This document shows, in pieces, positions 39,244 to 48,860 of a DNA stretch of 64,000 nucleotides. The stretch's first letter is position 1. Each line of letters opens with the position of its first letter. This DNA comes from Clostridium sp. 28_17 (lineage in GTDB: Bacteria > Bacillota > Clostridia > TANB77 > CAG-508). The DNA is taken from the NCBI GenBank assembly GCA_001916065.1, contig MNRS01000020.1:1-64000 (forward strand), written 5' to 3'. Under the pieces are notes generated by a model. That model was given only the letters and a program-made list of their open reading frames with translations. It had not been told where the DNA came from and ran no database searches. The position numbers and the translations under genes are program-made.

Positions 39244-40440
39244 ATTTTTATCTACTATGTTTTTTGTTTCTCTTGCTATCATTAATTCCTCGTTTGTTGG
39301 AATCACATAGACTTTTACTTTTGAGTCTTCTGCGGATATTTCAACTTCTTCGCCTCTTATTTTGTTTTTTTCTTCATCAATTTTTACTCCAAAGAATTCT
39401 AATTGCTCACAAATTGCTTTTCTTGATATTGGTCCTTTTTCGCCAACACCTGCAGTAAATGTAAGTACATCTATTCCACCCATAGCTACTGCACATTTTG
39501 CCACATATGATGCAGTTAAATAATGATATATATCTAAAGCCATTTGAGCATGTGTTCCGCCTGCTAGTGCTTCATTTTCAATGTCCCTAAAGTCCACAGA
39601 TATTCCTCTTGACATGCCATAAACTCCAGATTTTTTGTTTAATATATTCTCCATTTCTTGTGGTGTTAGTTTTTCCTTTTTCATTAAATACGTTACAACT
39701 GATGGGTCAAGGTCACCAGAACGAGTTCCCATTGGTATTCCTCCAAGTGGTGTAAGTCCCATACTTGTTTCTACTGATTTACCATTTTGAATTGCGCATA
39801 CACTTGCACCTTGTCCTAAATGACAATTTACTATTTTCAAGTCTTTAATATCTTTTCCCATAATTTCTGCAACTCTATATGCAACATATTCATGTGATGT
39901 ACCATGTGCTCCATATTTTCTAATTCCATATTTTTTGTAATATTCATATGGTATTGGATAAATATATCTCTCTTTTGGTATTGATTGATGGAATGCCGTA
40001 TCAAATACTGCTACCATTGGAATATTTGGTGCTATTTTTTTACAAGCGTTTATTCCTAAAATTGCTGCAGGATTGTGCAATGGTGCTAAATCACTACATT
40101 TTTCAATCTCTGCTATAACATCATCTGTAATAAGAACTGGTTGAGAATATTTTTCTCCTCCTTGAACAACTCTGTGCCCAATTCCACCTAATTCATTTAA
40201 ATCTTTTATAACTCCATAATGGTCATTTGTTAATCTTGTAAATACAAATTTTAATGCTTGTTCATGGTTTGCTACACTTTTTTCAAATTTGTGTTTTATT
40301 CCATTTACCTTATGTGTTAGAAAAGAATTTTGTTGTCCTATTCTTTCAAAATATCCTTTTACCAACATTTCTTCTGTATCCATATCAATTACTTGATATT
40401 TTAATGATGAACTTCCTGAATTCAAAACTAGTATTTTCAT
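39241..40440 (-). CDS. ackA: Acetate kinase (copy 2)
   Basis: A 399-residue acetate kinase with LVLNSGSSSLKYQ, HRVVQGGEK, GAHGTSHEYVA, NCHLGQGASVCA and TFTAGVGEKGP. A strong RBS (AAAAGGAGG) precedes the ATG. Differences from copy 1 include Ala-Gly-Val-Gly-Glu in place of Gly-Gly-Ile-Gly-Glu in the adenosine loop; both are acceptable in the family. It lies 61 bp downstream of pta, so pta-ackA probably form the core acetate operon, with copy 1 read through or separately controlled beyond the inverted repeat. One paralogue may prefer another short-chain acid such as propionate; sequence does not show this. Confidence 0.93.
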   Translation of the reverse strand: MKILVLNSGSSSLKYQVIDMDTEEMLVKGYFERIGQQNSFLTHKVNGIKHKFEKSVANHEQALKFVFTRLTNDHYGVIKDLNELGGIGHRVVQGGEKYSQPVLITDDVIAEIEKCSDLAPLHNPAAILGINACKKIAPNIPMVAVFDTAFHQSIPKERYIYPIPYEYYKKYGIRKYGAHGTSHEYVAYRVAEIMGKDIKDLKIVNCHLGQGASVCAIQNGKSVETSMGLTPLGGIPMGTRSGDLDPSVVTYLMKKEKLTPQEMENILNKKSGVYGMSRGISVDFRDIENEALAGGTHAQMALDIYHYLTASYVAKCAVAMGGIDVLTFTAGVGEKGPISRKAICEQLEFFGVKIDEEKNKIRGEEVEISAEDSKVKVYVIPTNEELMIARETKNIVDKN

Positions 40441-40501
40441 AGAAGACCTCCTTTTAATATTATCTTATGAACCAATTTAATAATGTTCCATTGGCTTCTG
40501 T

Positions 40502-41503
40502 TTATTTTTGGGCTTGGACTGCTGTTATTGCAATAACACCTGCAATATCTTGATAACTACATCCTCTTGATAAATCATTTACAGGTTTTGCAATTCCTTG
40601 GCATAATGGTCCATATGCTTCGGCCTTTGCAAGTCTTTGAACCAACTTATATCCAATATTTCCAGCGTCTAAATCTGGGAATATTAAAACATTTGCTTCT
40701 CCTGCTACTGTACTTTCTGGTGCCTTTGATTTTGCAACTTCTGGTATTATGGCTGCATCTAATTGGAGTTCTCCATCTGCTTTCAAATCTGGTTCTTTTT
40801 CTTTTAATAATTTTGTTGCATCAATAACTTTTTGCGTTAATTCTGATTTTGCACTTCCCATTGTAGAATATGAAAGCATTGCAACTTTTGGTTCTTTACC
40901 AACTAATTGTTCAAAACTTTTACTTGATGATATTGCTATTTCCGATAATTCTTCAGGATTTGGATTTGCATTTAATCCCGCATCTCCAAATATAAATGTT
41001 CCATTTGAACCATATTCGCAGTCTGGAACAACCATAACAAAAAATGCTGAAACTAATTTTGTATCTGGTGCAGTTTTTAAAATTTGAAGTGCAGGTCTTA
41101 ATGTATCTGCAGTTGAATGTGCCGCACCTGAAACAAGTCCATCTGCAGTTGTTTCTTCATCTTTTACCATCAACATTCCAAAATATACTGGATTTAATGC
41201 TATTTCTTTTGCTTGTTCTATTGTCATTCCTTTATGTTTTCTTAATTCGTATAATAAATTTGCATATTTTTCGTAATCAGGTGATGTTTGTGGATCTATT
41301 ATTTTTGCACCATCAATATTCACATTATTTGTTTCTGCTTTTTCTTTTATTTTTTTTTCATTTCCGACTAAAATTATATTTGCATATTTTTCTTTTAGTG
41401 CTACTTCTGTTGCTTTTAATGTTCGTATATCTTCTGCTTCTGGTAGTACTATTGTTTTTATTTCTTGTCTTGCTCTTTCTTTTATTGTTTCTATAAAGTT
41501 CAT
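40502..41503 (-). CDS. pta: Phosphate acetyltransferase
   Basis: A 333-residue cytoplasmic enzyme that converts acetyl-CoA and phosphate to acetyl phosphate for the downstream acetate kinases. Family landmarks include KTIVLPEAEDIRTLKA, GLVSGAAHSTADTLRPAL, FGDAGLNANPNPEELSEIA and NVLIFPDLDAGNIGYKLVQRLA. The length matches the short Pta class without the N-terminal regulatory domain. I place the start at 41503 because GGAGGAAG lies just upstream; the frame could extend to 41614 but that extra sequence is hydrophobic and not family-like. Confidence 0.95.
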   Translation of the reverse strand: MNFIETIKERARQEIKTIVLPEAEDIRTLKATEVALKEKYANIILVGNEKKIKEKAETNNVNIDGAKIIDPQTSPDYEKYANLLYELRKHKGMTIEQAKEIALNPVYFGMLMVKDEETTADGLVSGAAHSTADTLRPALQILKTAPDTKLVSAFFVMVVPDCEYGSNGTFIFGDAGLNANPNPEELSEIAISSSKSFEQLVGKEPKVAMLSYSTMGSAKSELTQKVIDATKLLKEKEPDLKADGELQLDAAIIPEVAKSKAPESTVAGEANVLIFPDLDAGNIGYKLVQRLAKAEAYGPLCQGIAKPVNDLSRGCSYQDIAGVIAITAVQAQK

Positions 41504-41596
41504 TTTTTCTCTCTTCCTCCAAAATTTTATATCATTTATGTCATTATTATATATATAAAATGAAAAAAATACAAGTAAAATCTGTAACAAATTTAA

Positions 41597-41626
41597 AAAG
41601 ATAGCAACTACCATGTTACTATCTTT
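41597..41626. terminator. Terminator downstream of the FtsX-like permease gene
   Basis: AAAGATAGCAAC at 41597-41608 pairs with GTTACTATCTTT at 41615-41626 apart from one C/A position, with A- and T-rich flanks. It lies 7 bp beyond the stop codon at 41634. Confidence 0.65.
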
Positions 41627-41633
41627 CTATACT

Positions 41634-44270
41634 TTATATATTATCGTTTCTAATAGTTTCTATAATATTTTGTTTATTAATCTTACTCATAGAATATCTC
41701 ATAATAATACCAATAACAATAGCCACAAATATCACAGCAACCACAATTGATTTATAAGGTAATACATATTCAATTTCCATACTATTTCTAAACACATTAT
41801 ACATACCATAAGATAACACTAATCCAATTGGTATACCAATAACCAAAGATTTAACACCATAAAAAATACTTTCTAATCTAATCATTCTATTAAATTCTTT
41901 TTTGGTCATTCCTATTGATTTAAGCATTGCAAATTCTTTTTTTCTTAAATTCATATTTGTTGTTATAGTATTGAAAATGTTTGTTATTCCTATTAATGTA
42001 ATTACTCCAATAAATCCGTATAAGAATATTGAGATAACTAATACAACTGCATTTTCAGCCCTTATTGATTCTTCCATATTGAATGCATTTAAGTCAGAAT
42101 TAGTAAAGCTATTTTCAGTTTTATATTGTTCAACTTCTTCATCTAATTTATCAGTGTCGTTTGATTGTGCATATAAAGCTGCTGATTTAAATCCTGTTTT
42201 GTTTATAAATTCTTCACTTACAATAAAATATGCCTCAGTATTATATAGATTTTCAACTCCATTTGGTCTTTCTTCTGTCTTTGATACTATTTTTATGCTA
42301 TATTCTTTGTCATCTATTTTTCCTGTAACAGTGTCTCCTTTTTTCCAAGTATACATACTGCCTTGAATTCTTTTTCCATTATCATCTACATTAATATTGT
42401 TATCAACTAAAATTGCTCCATCTTTGTATGTTTCGTAATTTCCACCTATATTTTTCACATAGTTTTCATATGAACTTTTATTTAATGAAATAATATTAAT
42501 GTTATCTATTAAATTTCCATTTTTGTCTTCTGCATAATATCTATTTTTTATGTTTTTTCCATATTCAGTTAATTCTGATTTATGCTTATCATCCATGTTC
42601 ATTTCAAATATATTACTTTTATTAATTGAATATTCTCCAATATCTGGTAAATTAGATATGTCTGTTAAGATTTCTGCTGTACGAGCATATACTACATAAT
42701 TATAATTTCTTTCTGTATAATATGCACTTGACATTTTGAATCCGTATTGTATAAAACTTGATATTGCAATAAATATTACTACGCTGACAATTATAGATAT
42801 TACTGTTGTTCTATATTTTTTCTTGCTTCTTTTTAAGTTTTTGTATGCAATTTCTCCACCTGTTTTAAATATTTTTGTTATGATTTTTGGACATTTTATT
42901 TTCTTAGCTTTTAATTTTACATCTTCTGAACTTCTTATTGCTTCAATTGGTGTTATTTTTGATGCCTTTTTAGCAGACCTTCTGCAAGATAGCCATATTG
43001 TTACAATTGATACAATTATACTTACAACTATTGCAGTCCATGATATTCCATATGTTAATAAAGTTCCACTTGATACATAATCTTTTAATATGTAATTTAC
43101 TACATTTACTAATATATAAATTGCAAATATTCCACTTAAAATTCCTAGAGGTATTCCTATAATTCCTAATATAAAGCCTTCAAAATAAACACTTTTTTTG
43201 ATTTGTTTTTTTGTTGCTCCAATGCTTGAAAGCATTCCATATTGTTTTAATCTTTCTGTTATTGATATTGCAAATCCATTTCTAATAACAAATACACTTG
43301 ATACTAGAACAATTCCCATTATAAAAGCTCCTAGTCCATAAATTGTTCTTAATGTGTCGTCATCTAGACTTGCTCCTTGATATGCTAATAATTCTTTATT
43401 TATTTTTATCTTATATTTATAACTTTTATATGTTTTATCTAACCCGCTAACTCTATTAAAATCATTTTCTTTTGTTCCAGATTTTGCGGTTACCATTTGG
43501 TTTATGCTTTCTGTATTTTTTACATAATCATTTGGTTTTGAATATAAAACTGCTATGTTTGCTTTTTTATTTATTGTTTGCATTTTTGTGATAACTGTAA
43601 ACCATTCTGCTTCATAAGGTTCAATTGCAACAGTTGGTCTTTCTATTATTCCAACAATTTTATATGTTTTTGAAGTTACGTTAACAATTTCATTTTCAGT
43701 TGTTTGTTCTGCTCCATCTGTTTTTTTGATTCGTTCTTCATCATAATAATTGGCATTTTGATTCTCTAAAGTTCCTTTTAATTCTCCAACATTTAATGTT
43801 ATAGTATCTCCAACTTTGTAATTTGTCTTAAATTTTTCATTTATTCTAGTTGAAATTGCAAGTTCACCATCATTTTCTGGTAATCTACCATCTTTTATAT
43901 TTATAGCCATATTATTTAAAAACTTGTCATTCATTGAAATAACATTAACAAGCGGCTTTTCTTCTTCCTCTGTTGATGTATTTCCATTTGATAAATAACT
44001 ATATCCTAATTCTTCTGATAAATAGTAGTCTTCAACACTTCTATTTTCTTCAATATATTTAAGCTCATCTTTTGGAACATTATAAAAAATTGCATGATAA
44101 TTCCCTTGACTGTTTTTTGCAGTTTCTACAAATGTCCTTTGAAAACTTGTTATAAGCCCTGCAACTCCACAGATTAAAGCTGTTGATAAAATAATACCAA
44201 TTATAATTACAATTGACCTTTTTTTATTTAGCCTTAAATCCTTTACACTTAACTCATTTAAAACCTTCAT
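41634..44270 (-). CDS. ABC transporter permease, MacB/FtsX family
   Basis: An 878-residue permease. The first helix (about 19-38) is followed by a large extracellular domain (about 40-310). Three helices (about 315-430) contain the FtsX core with RLKQYGMLSSIGATKKQIKKS. A fifth helix and second extracellular domain follow (about 480-750), then three more helices with LRKKEFAMLKSIGMTKKEF. Two FtsX repeats in one chain are typical of Firmicute mechanotransmission-type ABC systems for antimicrobial peptide resistance or lipoprotein/peptide handling. Its ATPase is immediately upstream, and the stop and start codons overlap (TAATG). The two-component pair at 56802-58710 could regulate it, but it is 12 kb away. 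Confidence 0.88.
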   Translation of the reverse strand: MKVLNELSVKDLRLNKKRSIVIIIGIILSTALICGVAGLITSFQRTFVETAKNSQGNYHAIFYNVPKDELKYIEENRSVEDYYLSEELGYSYLSNGNTSTEEEEKPLVNVISMNDKFLNNMAINIKDGRLPENDGELAISTRINEKFKTNYKVGDTITLNVGELKGTLENQNANYYDEERIKKTDGAEQTTENEIVNVTSKTYKIVGIIERPTVAIEPYEAEWFTVITKMQTINKKANIAVLYSKPNDYVKNTESINQMVTAKSGTKENDFNRVSGLDKTYKSYKYKIKINKELLAYQGASLDDDTLRTIYGLGAFIMGIVLVSSVFVIRNGFAISITERLKQYGMLSSIGATKKQIKKSVYFEGFILGIIGIPLGILSGIFAIYILVNVVNYILKDYVSSGTLLTYGISWTAIVVSIIVSIVTIWLSCRRSAKKASKITPIEAIRSSEDVKLKAKKIKCPKIITKIFKTGGEIAYKNLKRSKKKYRTTVISIIVSVVIFIAISSFIQYGFKMSSAYYTERNYNYVVYARTAEILTDISNLPDIGEYSINKSNIFEMNMDDKHKSELTEYGKNIKNRYYAEDKNGNLIDNINIISLNKSSYENYVKNIGGNYETYKDGAILVDNNINVDDNGKRIQGSMYTWKKGDTVTGKIDDKEYSIKIVSKTEERPNGVENLYNTEAYFIVSEEFINKTGFKSAALYAQSNDTDKLDEEVEQYKTENSFTNSDLNAFNMEESIRAENAVVLVISIFLYGFIGVITLIGITNIFNTITTNMNLRKKEFAMLKSIGMTKKEFNRMIRLESIFYGVKSLVIGIPIGLVLSYGMYNVFRNSMEIEYVLPYKSIVVAVIFVAIVIGIIMRYSMSKINKQNIIETIRNDNI

Positions 44271-44953
44271 TATTTTCCAGTCCTTTCATCTTTAATTATT
44301 TTTCCATCATCAATTGTTATAATTCTATCTGCTTCTAATGCAATTTTTTCGTCATGTGTTATAACTATAACGGTTTGATTATACTTTTTATTTGAAAGTC
44401 TTAATAATGAAATAATCTCTTCACTTGCCTTTGAATCTAAGTTCCCAGTTGGTTCATCTGCAAGCATTAATGCAGGTTCATTCATCATAGCTCTACCAAT
44501 AGAAACTCTTTGTTGTTGACCACCTGATAATTGGTTTGGTAAATTGTATTTTCTTTTTTCAAGCCCTAATGTTTTTAATAAATCATTTAGTCTTCTTTCG
44601 TCAACATCTCTACCATCTAATTTTGTTGGTAATGTAATATTTTCTGCAACATTTAGAACTGGTATTAAATTATAAAATTGGTAAATTAACCCAATTTGTC
44701 TTCTTCTAAAAATAGCAAGATTATCGTCATTTAAAGTGTAAATATCTTTTCCATCTATAAAAACTTTTCCTGATGTTGGTCTGTCTACTCCACCAATTAA
44801 ATGTAACAATGTAGACTTTCCGCTTCCACTTGCTCCGATTATTGCTACAAATTCTCCTTTTTGTACAGAAAACGATACATTGTCTACTGCTTTTACTTGA
44901 TTTTCTCCTTTTCCATATGTTTTGTTTAAGTTTTCTACTCTTAATATTTCCAT
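44270..44953 (-). CDS. ABC transporter ATPase, MacB/LolD-type
   Basis: A 227-residue ATPase: Walker A GASGSGKST near residue 40, Q-loop YQFYNLIPVLNV, signature LSGGQQQRVSIGRA, Walker B LMLADEPTGNLDSK and H-loop VITHD. These features place it in the MacB/LolD/BceA group that partners FtsX-type permeases. I use the ATG at 44953, with AGGA 5 bases upstream; a GTG at 44965 is less likely. It is translationally coupled to the permease gene by a one-base overlap. Confidence 0.93.
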   Translation of the reverse strand: MEILRVENLNKTYGKGENQVKAVDNVSFSVQKGEFVAIIGASGSGKSTLLHLIGGVDRPTSGKVFIDGKDIYTLNDDNLAIFRRRQIGLIYQFYNLIPVLNVAENITLPTKLDGRDVDERRLNDLLKTLGLEKRKYNLPNQLSGGQQQRVSIGRAMMNEPALMLADEPTGNLDSKASEEIISLLRLSNKKYNQTVIVITHDEKIALEADRIITIDDGKIIKDERTGK

Positions 44954-44971
44954 ATTCTTCCTCACTTTCTT

Positions 44972-45000
44972 TTTTCGGCCACTGGGGACGTTCTTAAATT
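44972..45000. repeat. Possible fragment of a GC-rich dispersed repeat
   Basis: TTTTTCGGCCACTGGGGACGTTC stands out as GC-rich in an AT-rich intergenic space. Its GGGGACG core recalls the arms of the inverted repeat at 39165-39243. There is no partner arm here. This is a tentative call based on composition and the short shared core only. Confidence 0.25.
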
Positions 45001-45107
45001 AGTTGAAAATTATTATTTGTTATATTTAGTATAATTTTTGAAAGTGACTTTTAGGTGACTTTTTTACTATAAATTTTGTCACTTTTAATTTTTTAGGATA
45101 GAAAAAA

Positions 45108-45135
45108 ACTATGAAAACTTTTACATTTTCATAGT
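45108..45135 (-). terminator. Terminator of the MATE-like gene at the end of the transporter cluster
   Basis: ACTATGAAAA at 45108-45117 and TTTTCATAGT at 45126-45135 form a perfect 10-bp stem followed by T-rich sequence on the minus strand, 6 bp after the stop at 45141. Confidence 0.8.
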
Positions 45136-45140
45136 ATATT

Positions 45141-46349
45141 TTAAGCATTATTATTTATCATACACTCTGTATTTTCATCTATTTTTTCTAATTCAATTCT
45201 ATAAATAACACTTCTAATATAAAAATCAACAAAGTTAACTACTCCAAAGACAAACAAAGCAATATCAGATTTGCAAAATGCTAAACAAATTAAAACTCTA
45301 ATAAAACTTCCTATTGTAGAACCTAATAACAATATTTTAGGCTTTTCTTGCATAATACATAATGTTTTGTAATTTTCGTAATGATACAATCCAAATACTC
45401 CAAATGTATAAAAAATAATATATGGAAAGCATTTTTCCAATGGTAGACTTCCATGTTGTATTACTAAGTATCCTATTGCAAATATATAATTTAATAATAT
45501 TAAAACTGGATAACAACTTTTTTTCATATCTATTATTACTTGTTTTTGATTTTTATAAGATTCATTTGTTGGTATTTTTATCATTAATGTGGCTTGATAT
45601 GCATTTGTTATTAATTCCAAACTTACACATACAGCATAACATACTGTATGAATTGAATATTTTTCTGTACCCATATGACTTGCTATTACTCCATATATTA
45701 AAATAAATATACGTGAAAATAATCTTTCTAAAGCGGTTGGTATTCCATATTTTTTCACATTTTCTATGACTTCTTTATCTGGCAATTTCATTTTTAATTT
45801 TAAACTATTTAACATATATACAATTGATATTATCCATGAAATCATTGTTGCTACAAATAACATCTCCAGGTTATGTGTTGTTAAATATGCAATAGTATCT
45901 AGTCCGATTAATATAATATAATATACAATCAAACTTTTTCTATAAAGTTTTAATTTTCCTTTTAGCCTAACCATCTCAAATAGTGCATTTGCTAATCTTC
46001 CTAAAACTAAATAGCCTATATATAATATTAAAATACTAGATAATAACTGTTTTTGTATATCAGTTAAGCCAAAAATATTTACTATATAATTTCTTCCTGC
46101 AAATACTATTATTCCTAGTAGAAAACTTACTATTACATTTAATATTAAATATGATGTTTCGTCTTTTCTTGCCGTTCTATATGTATGTGTGCCTATATTA
46201 CTAAACGATCTTAGTATTGAGTCTATTGAAAACAAACTCCCGCACACTACTATTGCATCTATACTGATTGCGTTGTTGAATGCTGAGTCTATGCTTTCTG
46301 CTACTCCCATAAATACGAAACTTATTAGTATTGATATAAATTCTTTCAT
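45141..46349 (-). CDS. MATE-family-like multidrug/efflux transporter
   Basis: A 402-residue protein with about 11-12 transmembrane helices. The N-terminal half has FNNAISIDAIVVCGSLFSIDS, and the second half repeats the fold with YGIPTALERLFSRIFILIYGVIASHMGTEKYSIHTV, the pattern of MatE domains in which the helix pair forms the substrate cavity. It is shorter than typical MATE proteins (about 450). It is the last gene of the minus-strand cluster, 8 bp from the HAD phosphatase gene, and a second MATE-like protein is two genes upstream. MATE proteins export cations or drugs using Na+ or H+; the substrate is unknown. Confidence 0.72.
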   Translation of the reverse strand: MKEFISILISFVFMGVAESIDSAFNNAISIDAIVVCGSLFSIDSILRSFSNIGTHTYRTARKDETSYLILNVIVSFLLGIIVFAGRNYIVNIFGLTDIQKQLLSSILILYIGYLVLGRLANALFEMVRLKGKLKLYRKSLIVYYIILIGLDTIAYLTTHNLEMLFVATMISWIISIVYMLNSLKLKMKLPDKEVIENVKKYGIPTALERLFSRIFILIYGVIASHMGTEKYSIHTVCYAVCVSLELITNAYQATLMIKIPTNESYKNQKQVIIDMKKSCYPVLILLNYIFAIGYLVIQHGSLPLEKCFPYIIFYTFGVFGLYHYENYKTLCIMQEKPKILLLGSTIGSFIRVLICLAFCKSDIALFVFGVVNFVDFYIRSVIYRIELEKIDENTECMINNNA

Positions 46350-46357
46350 TAGTCCTC

Positions 46358-47053
46358 CTATATTTCCTCTATTAATTCACTAACACTTTTTACAATTTTC
46401 CCGTTGCAAATTTTTAATAATTCTTGTACAGATTCTTCCATACAATATCCATTATAATTTTTTATCATTTCTATGTCACTATACCCATCACCTATTGTAA
46501 AAATTTCTTCTTGGTTAATATTTTCAATTTGCACTATTTCTTCTATAGCATATGATTTACACGTTTTATTTGATATTATTTCAACAGCGTTTCCTGATAC
46601 CAAATAACAATTAACAAACTCTGAATATTTTTTATTTATTAGAGAATTTATTTGTTCTGCTTTATCCTTTTCATATTTTGCATAAATTTTTGTTAAGTCT
46701 TTATCATTAAAATCTGTTCTGCTATTTTCTAATTTACAGCAAAAATGGTTTATTGATTTTTCAATTTCTAAATCTTTTTCAATATTTTTTATTATATTAT
46801 TATCTATAGTATAATTTGAAATAATATTGTTGTTTTTGTCTAGTATTGTTGCTCCATGGTTTATTATTAAATAGTCCCATTTTAATTTGTATTGTTCCGC
46901 CTTGTTCATAAAATCAAAATATGAACGTCCTGTTGCAAATATAAAAATATTTTCTTGCTTTCTGAAATTCTCTACACTTTTTTTATTTTTTTCTATGTCT
47001 TCATCATTCAAATAAAATGTTTGGTCATAATCACTAACTAATATTTTTCTCAT
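46358..47053 (-). CDS. HAD-superfamily phosphatase, Cof-like
   Basis: A 231-residue hydrolase. Motif I is SDYDQTFYL (nucleophile Asp, with Tyr where Leu or Met is common), motif II is FATGRSYFDF, and motif IV is GDGYSDIEMIKN, with a C2-type cap between (about 85-165). It resembles Cof-type sugar-phosphate phosphatases. A lysine for motif III is present near SYAIEEIVQIE but is not clear. The gene overlaps the upstream MATE-like gene by 4 bp, so translation is coupled. Its substrate is probably a small phosphorylated metabolite made or imported by the cluster. Confidence 0.82.
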   Translation of the reverse strand: MRKILVSDYDQTFYLNDEDIEKNKKSVENFRKQENIFIFATGRSYFDFMNKAEQYKLKWDYLIINHGATILDKNNNIISNYTIDNNIIKNIEKDLEIEKSINHFCCKLENSRTDFNDKDLTKIYAKYEKDKAEQINSLINKKYSEFVNCYLVSGNAVEIISNKTCKSYAIEEIVQIENINQEEIFTIGDGYSDIEMIKNYNGYCMEESVQELLKICNGKIVKSVSELIEEI

Positions 47054-48234
47054 TTTTCTAATACCTTTCCCTCTTTATCTATTTTAAAATTTTTATTAAA
47101 CATAATATTTACTGTAAGAAATTGATAAAGAGAAGACGTTACTTGTCCTATTCCAGTACAATATGGTGTTTTTAGTAATGATATAAAGAACCTTAATATT
47201 CCTGCAGTAATTTCGTTTGTTGTTATTTCTTTAGCAAATTTTGTTAATTGCAAGTAACAAGTTTTTATTTTATATACTGGATATATGATAAAATTAATTA
47301 ACTCAAAACTTAGATATATTAATGTTATTCCTAAATCCAATTTATAAAATCCATATGAAATTAATAACATAATAAATGTTGTTACCATCAAAATCACATC
47401 TAACTTATAGGCATTATTTCTATGTTCTTTATAATTAAACTCATTTTTACTTATATCTATTTTTGCAACAGTTGAAATTGCTTCAAATGAATCCCATTGT
47501 GTATCTGTTATCAACGCTACGAAATTTAATGCAACAGTATATTTTTCTCCAAATTCCATTGCATTACTTAAACCAAATAAGAAAATCAAAAAGAATAATA
47601 TGTTATTTGCGATTTCTACTGATTCATATTTTATGTATTTGATTATATGTAGTTCAAATTTAAATTTTTTATATTGTTTTATCGCAACCACTAATACATA
47701 TACAAATATAGCCATTAGTGTTATTCCTGCTATAATCATTTTGTTTTTTGTAAATATAGCAGTTATTATTAATACTATAAAATTCAATAAATTTAATTGT
47801 ATACAATATTTATTTGCTTTTTTCTCTTCTCCATCAAAATATAATTTTTCTAATACAAAAGAAAATACTGATTGTATATATAGTTGTAATATAGAATAAA
47901 CAGCAAATTCTTTGTATATTTCAAAATCTATATTCATAAATTCTACATATTTTTTTGCATTTATTGCAAATAATCCAAATATTATTAACCCTACTACTGT
48001 ACCAGCTGTCATTCCTGATAATACTGCATTTTCGTCTTTGTCCTTTTCTTTACTTATATTCGCTCCTGTTGCAAATATTGATTTTAGCAATGCAAATATA
48101 AATTGTAGTGGGTATGTTAACGTAAATACATTTACTAGATTTTTGTCAACTAATAATCCAAGACAAAACCAAGATAGTATTGGTATAAATGAGAATATTG
48201 CTAAGTTACTTGCTATTCGTAATAAACGTTTCAT
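47050..48234 (-). CDS. MATE-like/MOP-superfamily membrane protein
   Basis: A 394-residue protein with 11-12 hydrophobic helices. The first 200 residues (FSFIPILSWFCLGLLVDKNL, YPLQFIFALLKSIFATGANISKEKDKDENA) follow the N-terminal half of MATE-like transporters, including a charged loop that resembles the inter-helix cavity loop. The second half is more diverged (WDSFEAISTVAKIDISKNEF). It overlaps the HAD gene by 4 bp and may form a heteromeric or paired transporter with the protein at 45141-46349. Assignment below superfamily is uncertain. Confidence 0.6.
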   Translation of the reverse strand: MKRLLRIASNLAIFSFIPILSWFCLGLLVDKNLVNVFTLTYPLQFIFALLKSIFATGANISKEKDKDENAVLSGMTAGTVVGLIIFGLFAINAKKYVEFMNIDFEIYKEFAVYSILQLYIQSVFSFVLEKLYFDGEEKKANKYCIQLNLLNFIVLIITAIFTKNKMIIAGITLMAIFVYVLVVAIKQYKKFKFELHIIKYIKYESVEIANNILFFLIFLFGLSNAMEFGEKYTVALNFVALITDTQWDSFEAISTVAKIDISKNEFNYKEHRNNAYKLDVILMVTTFIMLLISYGFYKLDLGITLIYLSFELINFIIYPVYKIKTCYLQLTKFAKEITTNEITAGILRFFISLLKTPYCTGIGQVTSSLYQFLTVNIMFNKNFKIDKEGKVLEK

Positions 48235-48290
48235 TTGTTTACTCCTGTTTTTCTTTCTTATTTTGCGCTTTTAGGTTTTATATTCATTTT

Positions 48291-48860
48291 TTATTTATTT
48301 TTTCTAAATTCGAATTCTCTAATTTCACAATTTTTTATATGAGCACTCTGAACATGTCCATTTTCACCAATTCCATTAAAATATGCATTAATTGCTCTAC
48401 AGGTTCCACCATGTGTGACTAGTAAAACGTTTTTATCTTTATATTTTTCTTGTATCTCATCTAGTAAATTCCATACCCTTTTGCATATAGTTTGTATTGG
48501 TTCTATATCTTTTTCTTTCCAATTCAAATTATAATTATTTATTATATCTATATCCTCATTATCAACTATACTAGGCCATTCATCTTCTGTTGTCCCTTCA
48601 ACTTCACCACAGCCTCTTTCTATTAATCTTTCATCAATTATAATGTTACATTTTGTCTCTTCATTTATTATTTCCGCTGTTTTTATTGCTCTTTTCAAAG
48701 GTGAACATATTATCAAATCTATATTATATTTTTTTATTTGTCCTTTTGTATTCTTTGCTTGTTCTATTCCTGTGTTGTTTAATTCTATATCCGTTCTTCC
48801 TTGGCATTTTCCTGCTACATTCCAGTCTGTTTGACCATGTCTTACTACATATATTTTCAT
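48291..48860 (-). CDS. Histidine phosphatase family protein (phosphoglycerate mutase-like)
   Basis: A 189-residue enzyme starting with the catalytic motif VRHGQTDWN, where the His is phosphorylated. Supporting residues are CSPLKRAIKTAEII (Arg), a conserved Glu in ERGCGEVEGTTEDEW, and the second catalytic His in LLVTHGGTCRAIN. This matches the CobC/PhoE-like broad phosphatases rather than glycolytic mutase. The start lies 137 bp inside the upstream acyltransferase frame, with GGGGAG just before it. It probably removes phosphate from a cluster metabolite. Confidence 0.9.
   Translation of the reverse strand: MKIYVVRHGQTDWNVAGKCQGRTDIELNNTGIEQAKNTKGQIKKYNIDLIICSPLKRAIKTAEIINEETKCNIIIDERLIERGCGEVEGTTEDEWPSIVDNEDIDIINNYNLNWKEKDIEPIQTICKRVWNLLDEIQEKYKDKNVLLVTHGGTCRAINAYFNGIGENGHVQSAHIKNCEIREFEFRKNK

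Noticed and set aside
44954..45140. Riboswitch or small RNA in the 187-bp gap
   Set aside because: Only a terminator and a GC-rich fragment are visible; no conserved aptamer pattern could be recognised.
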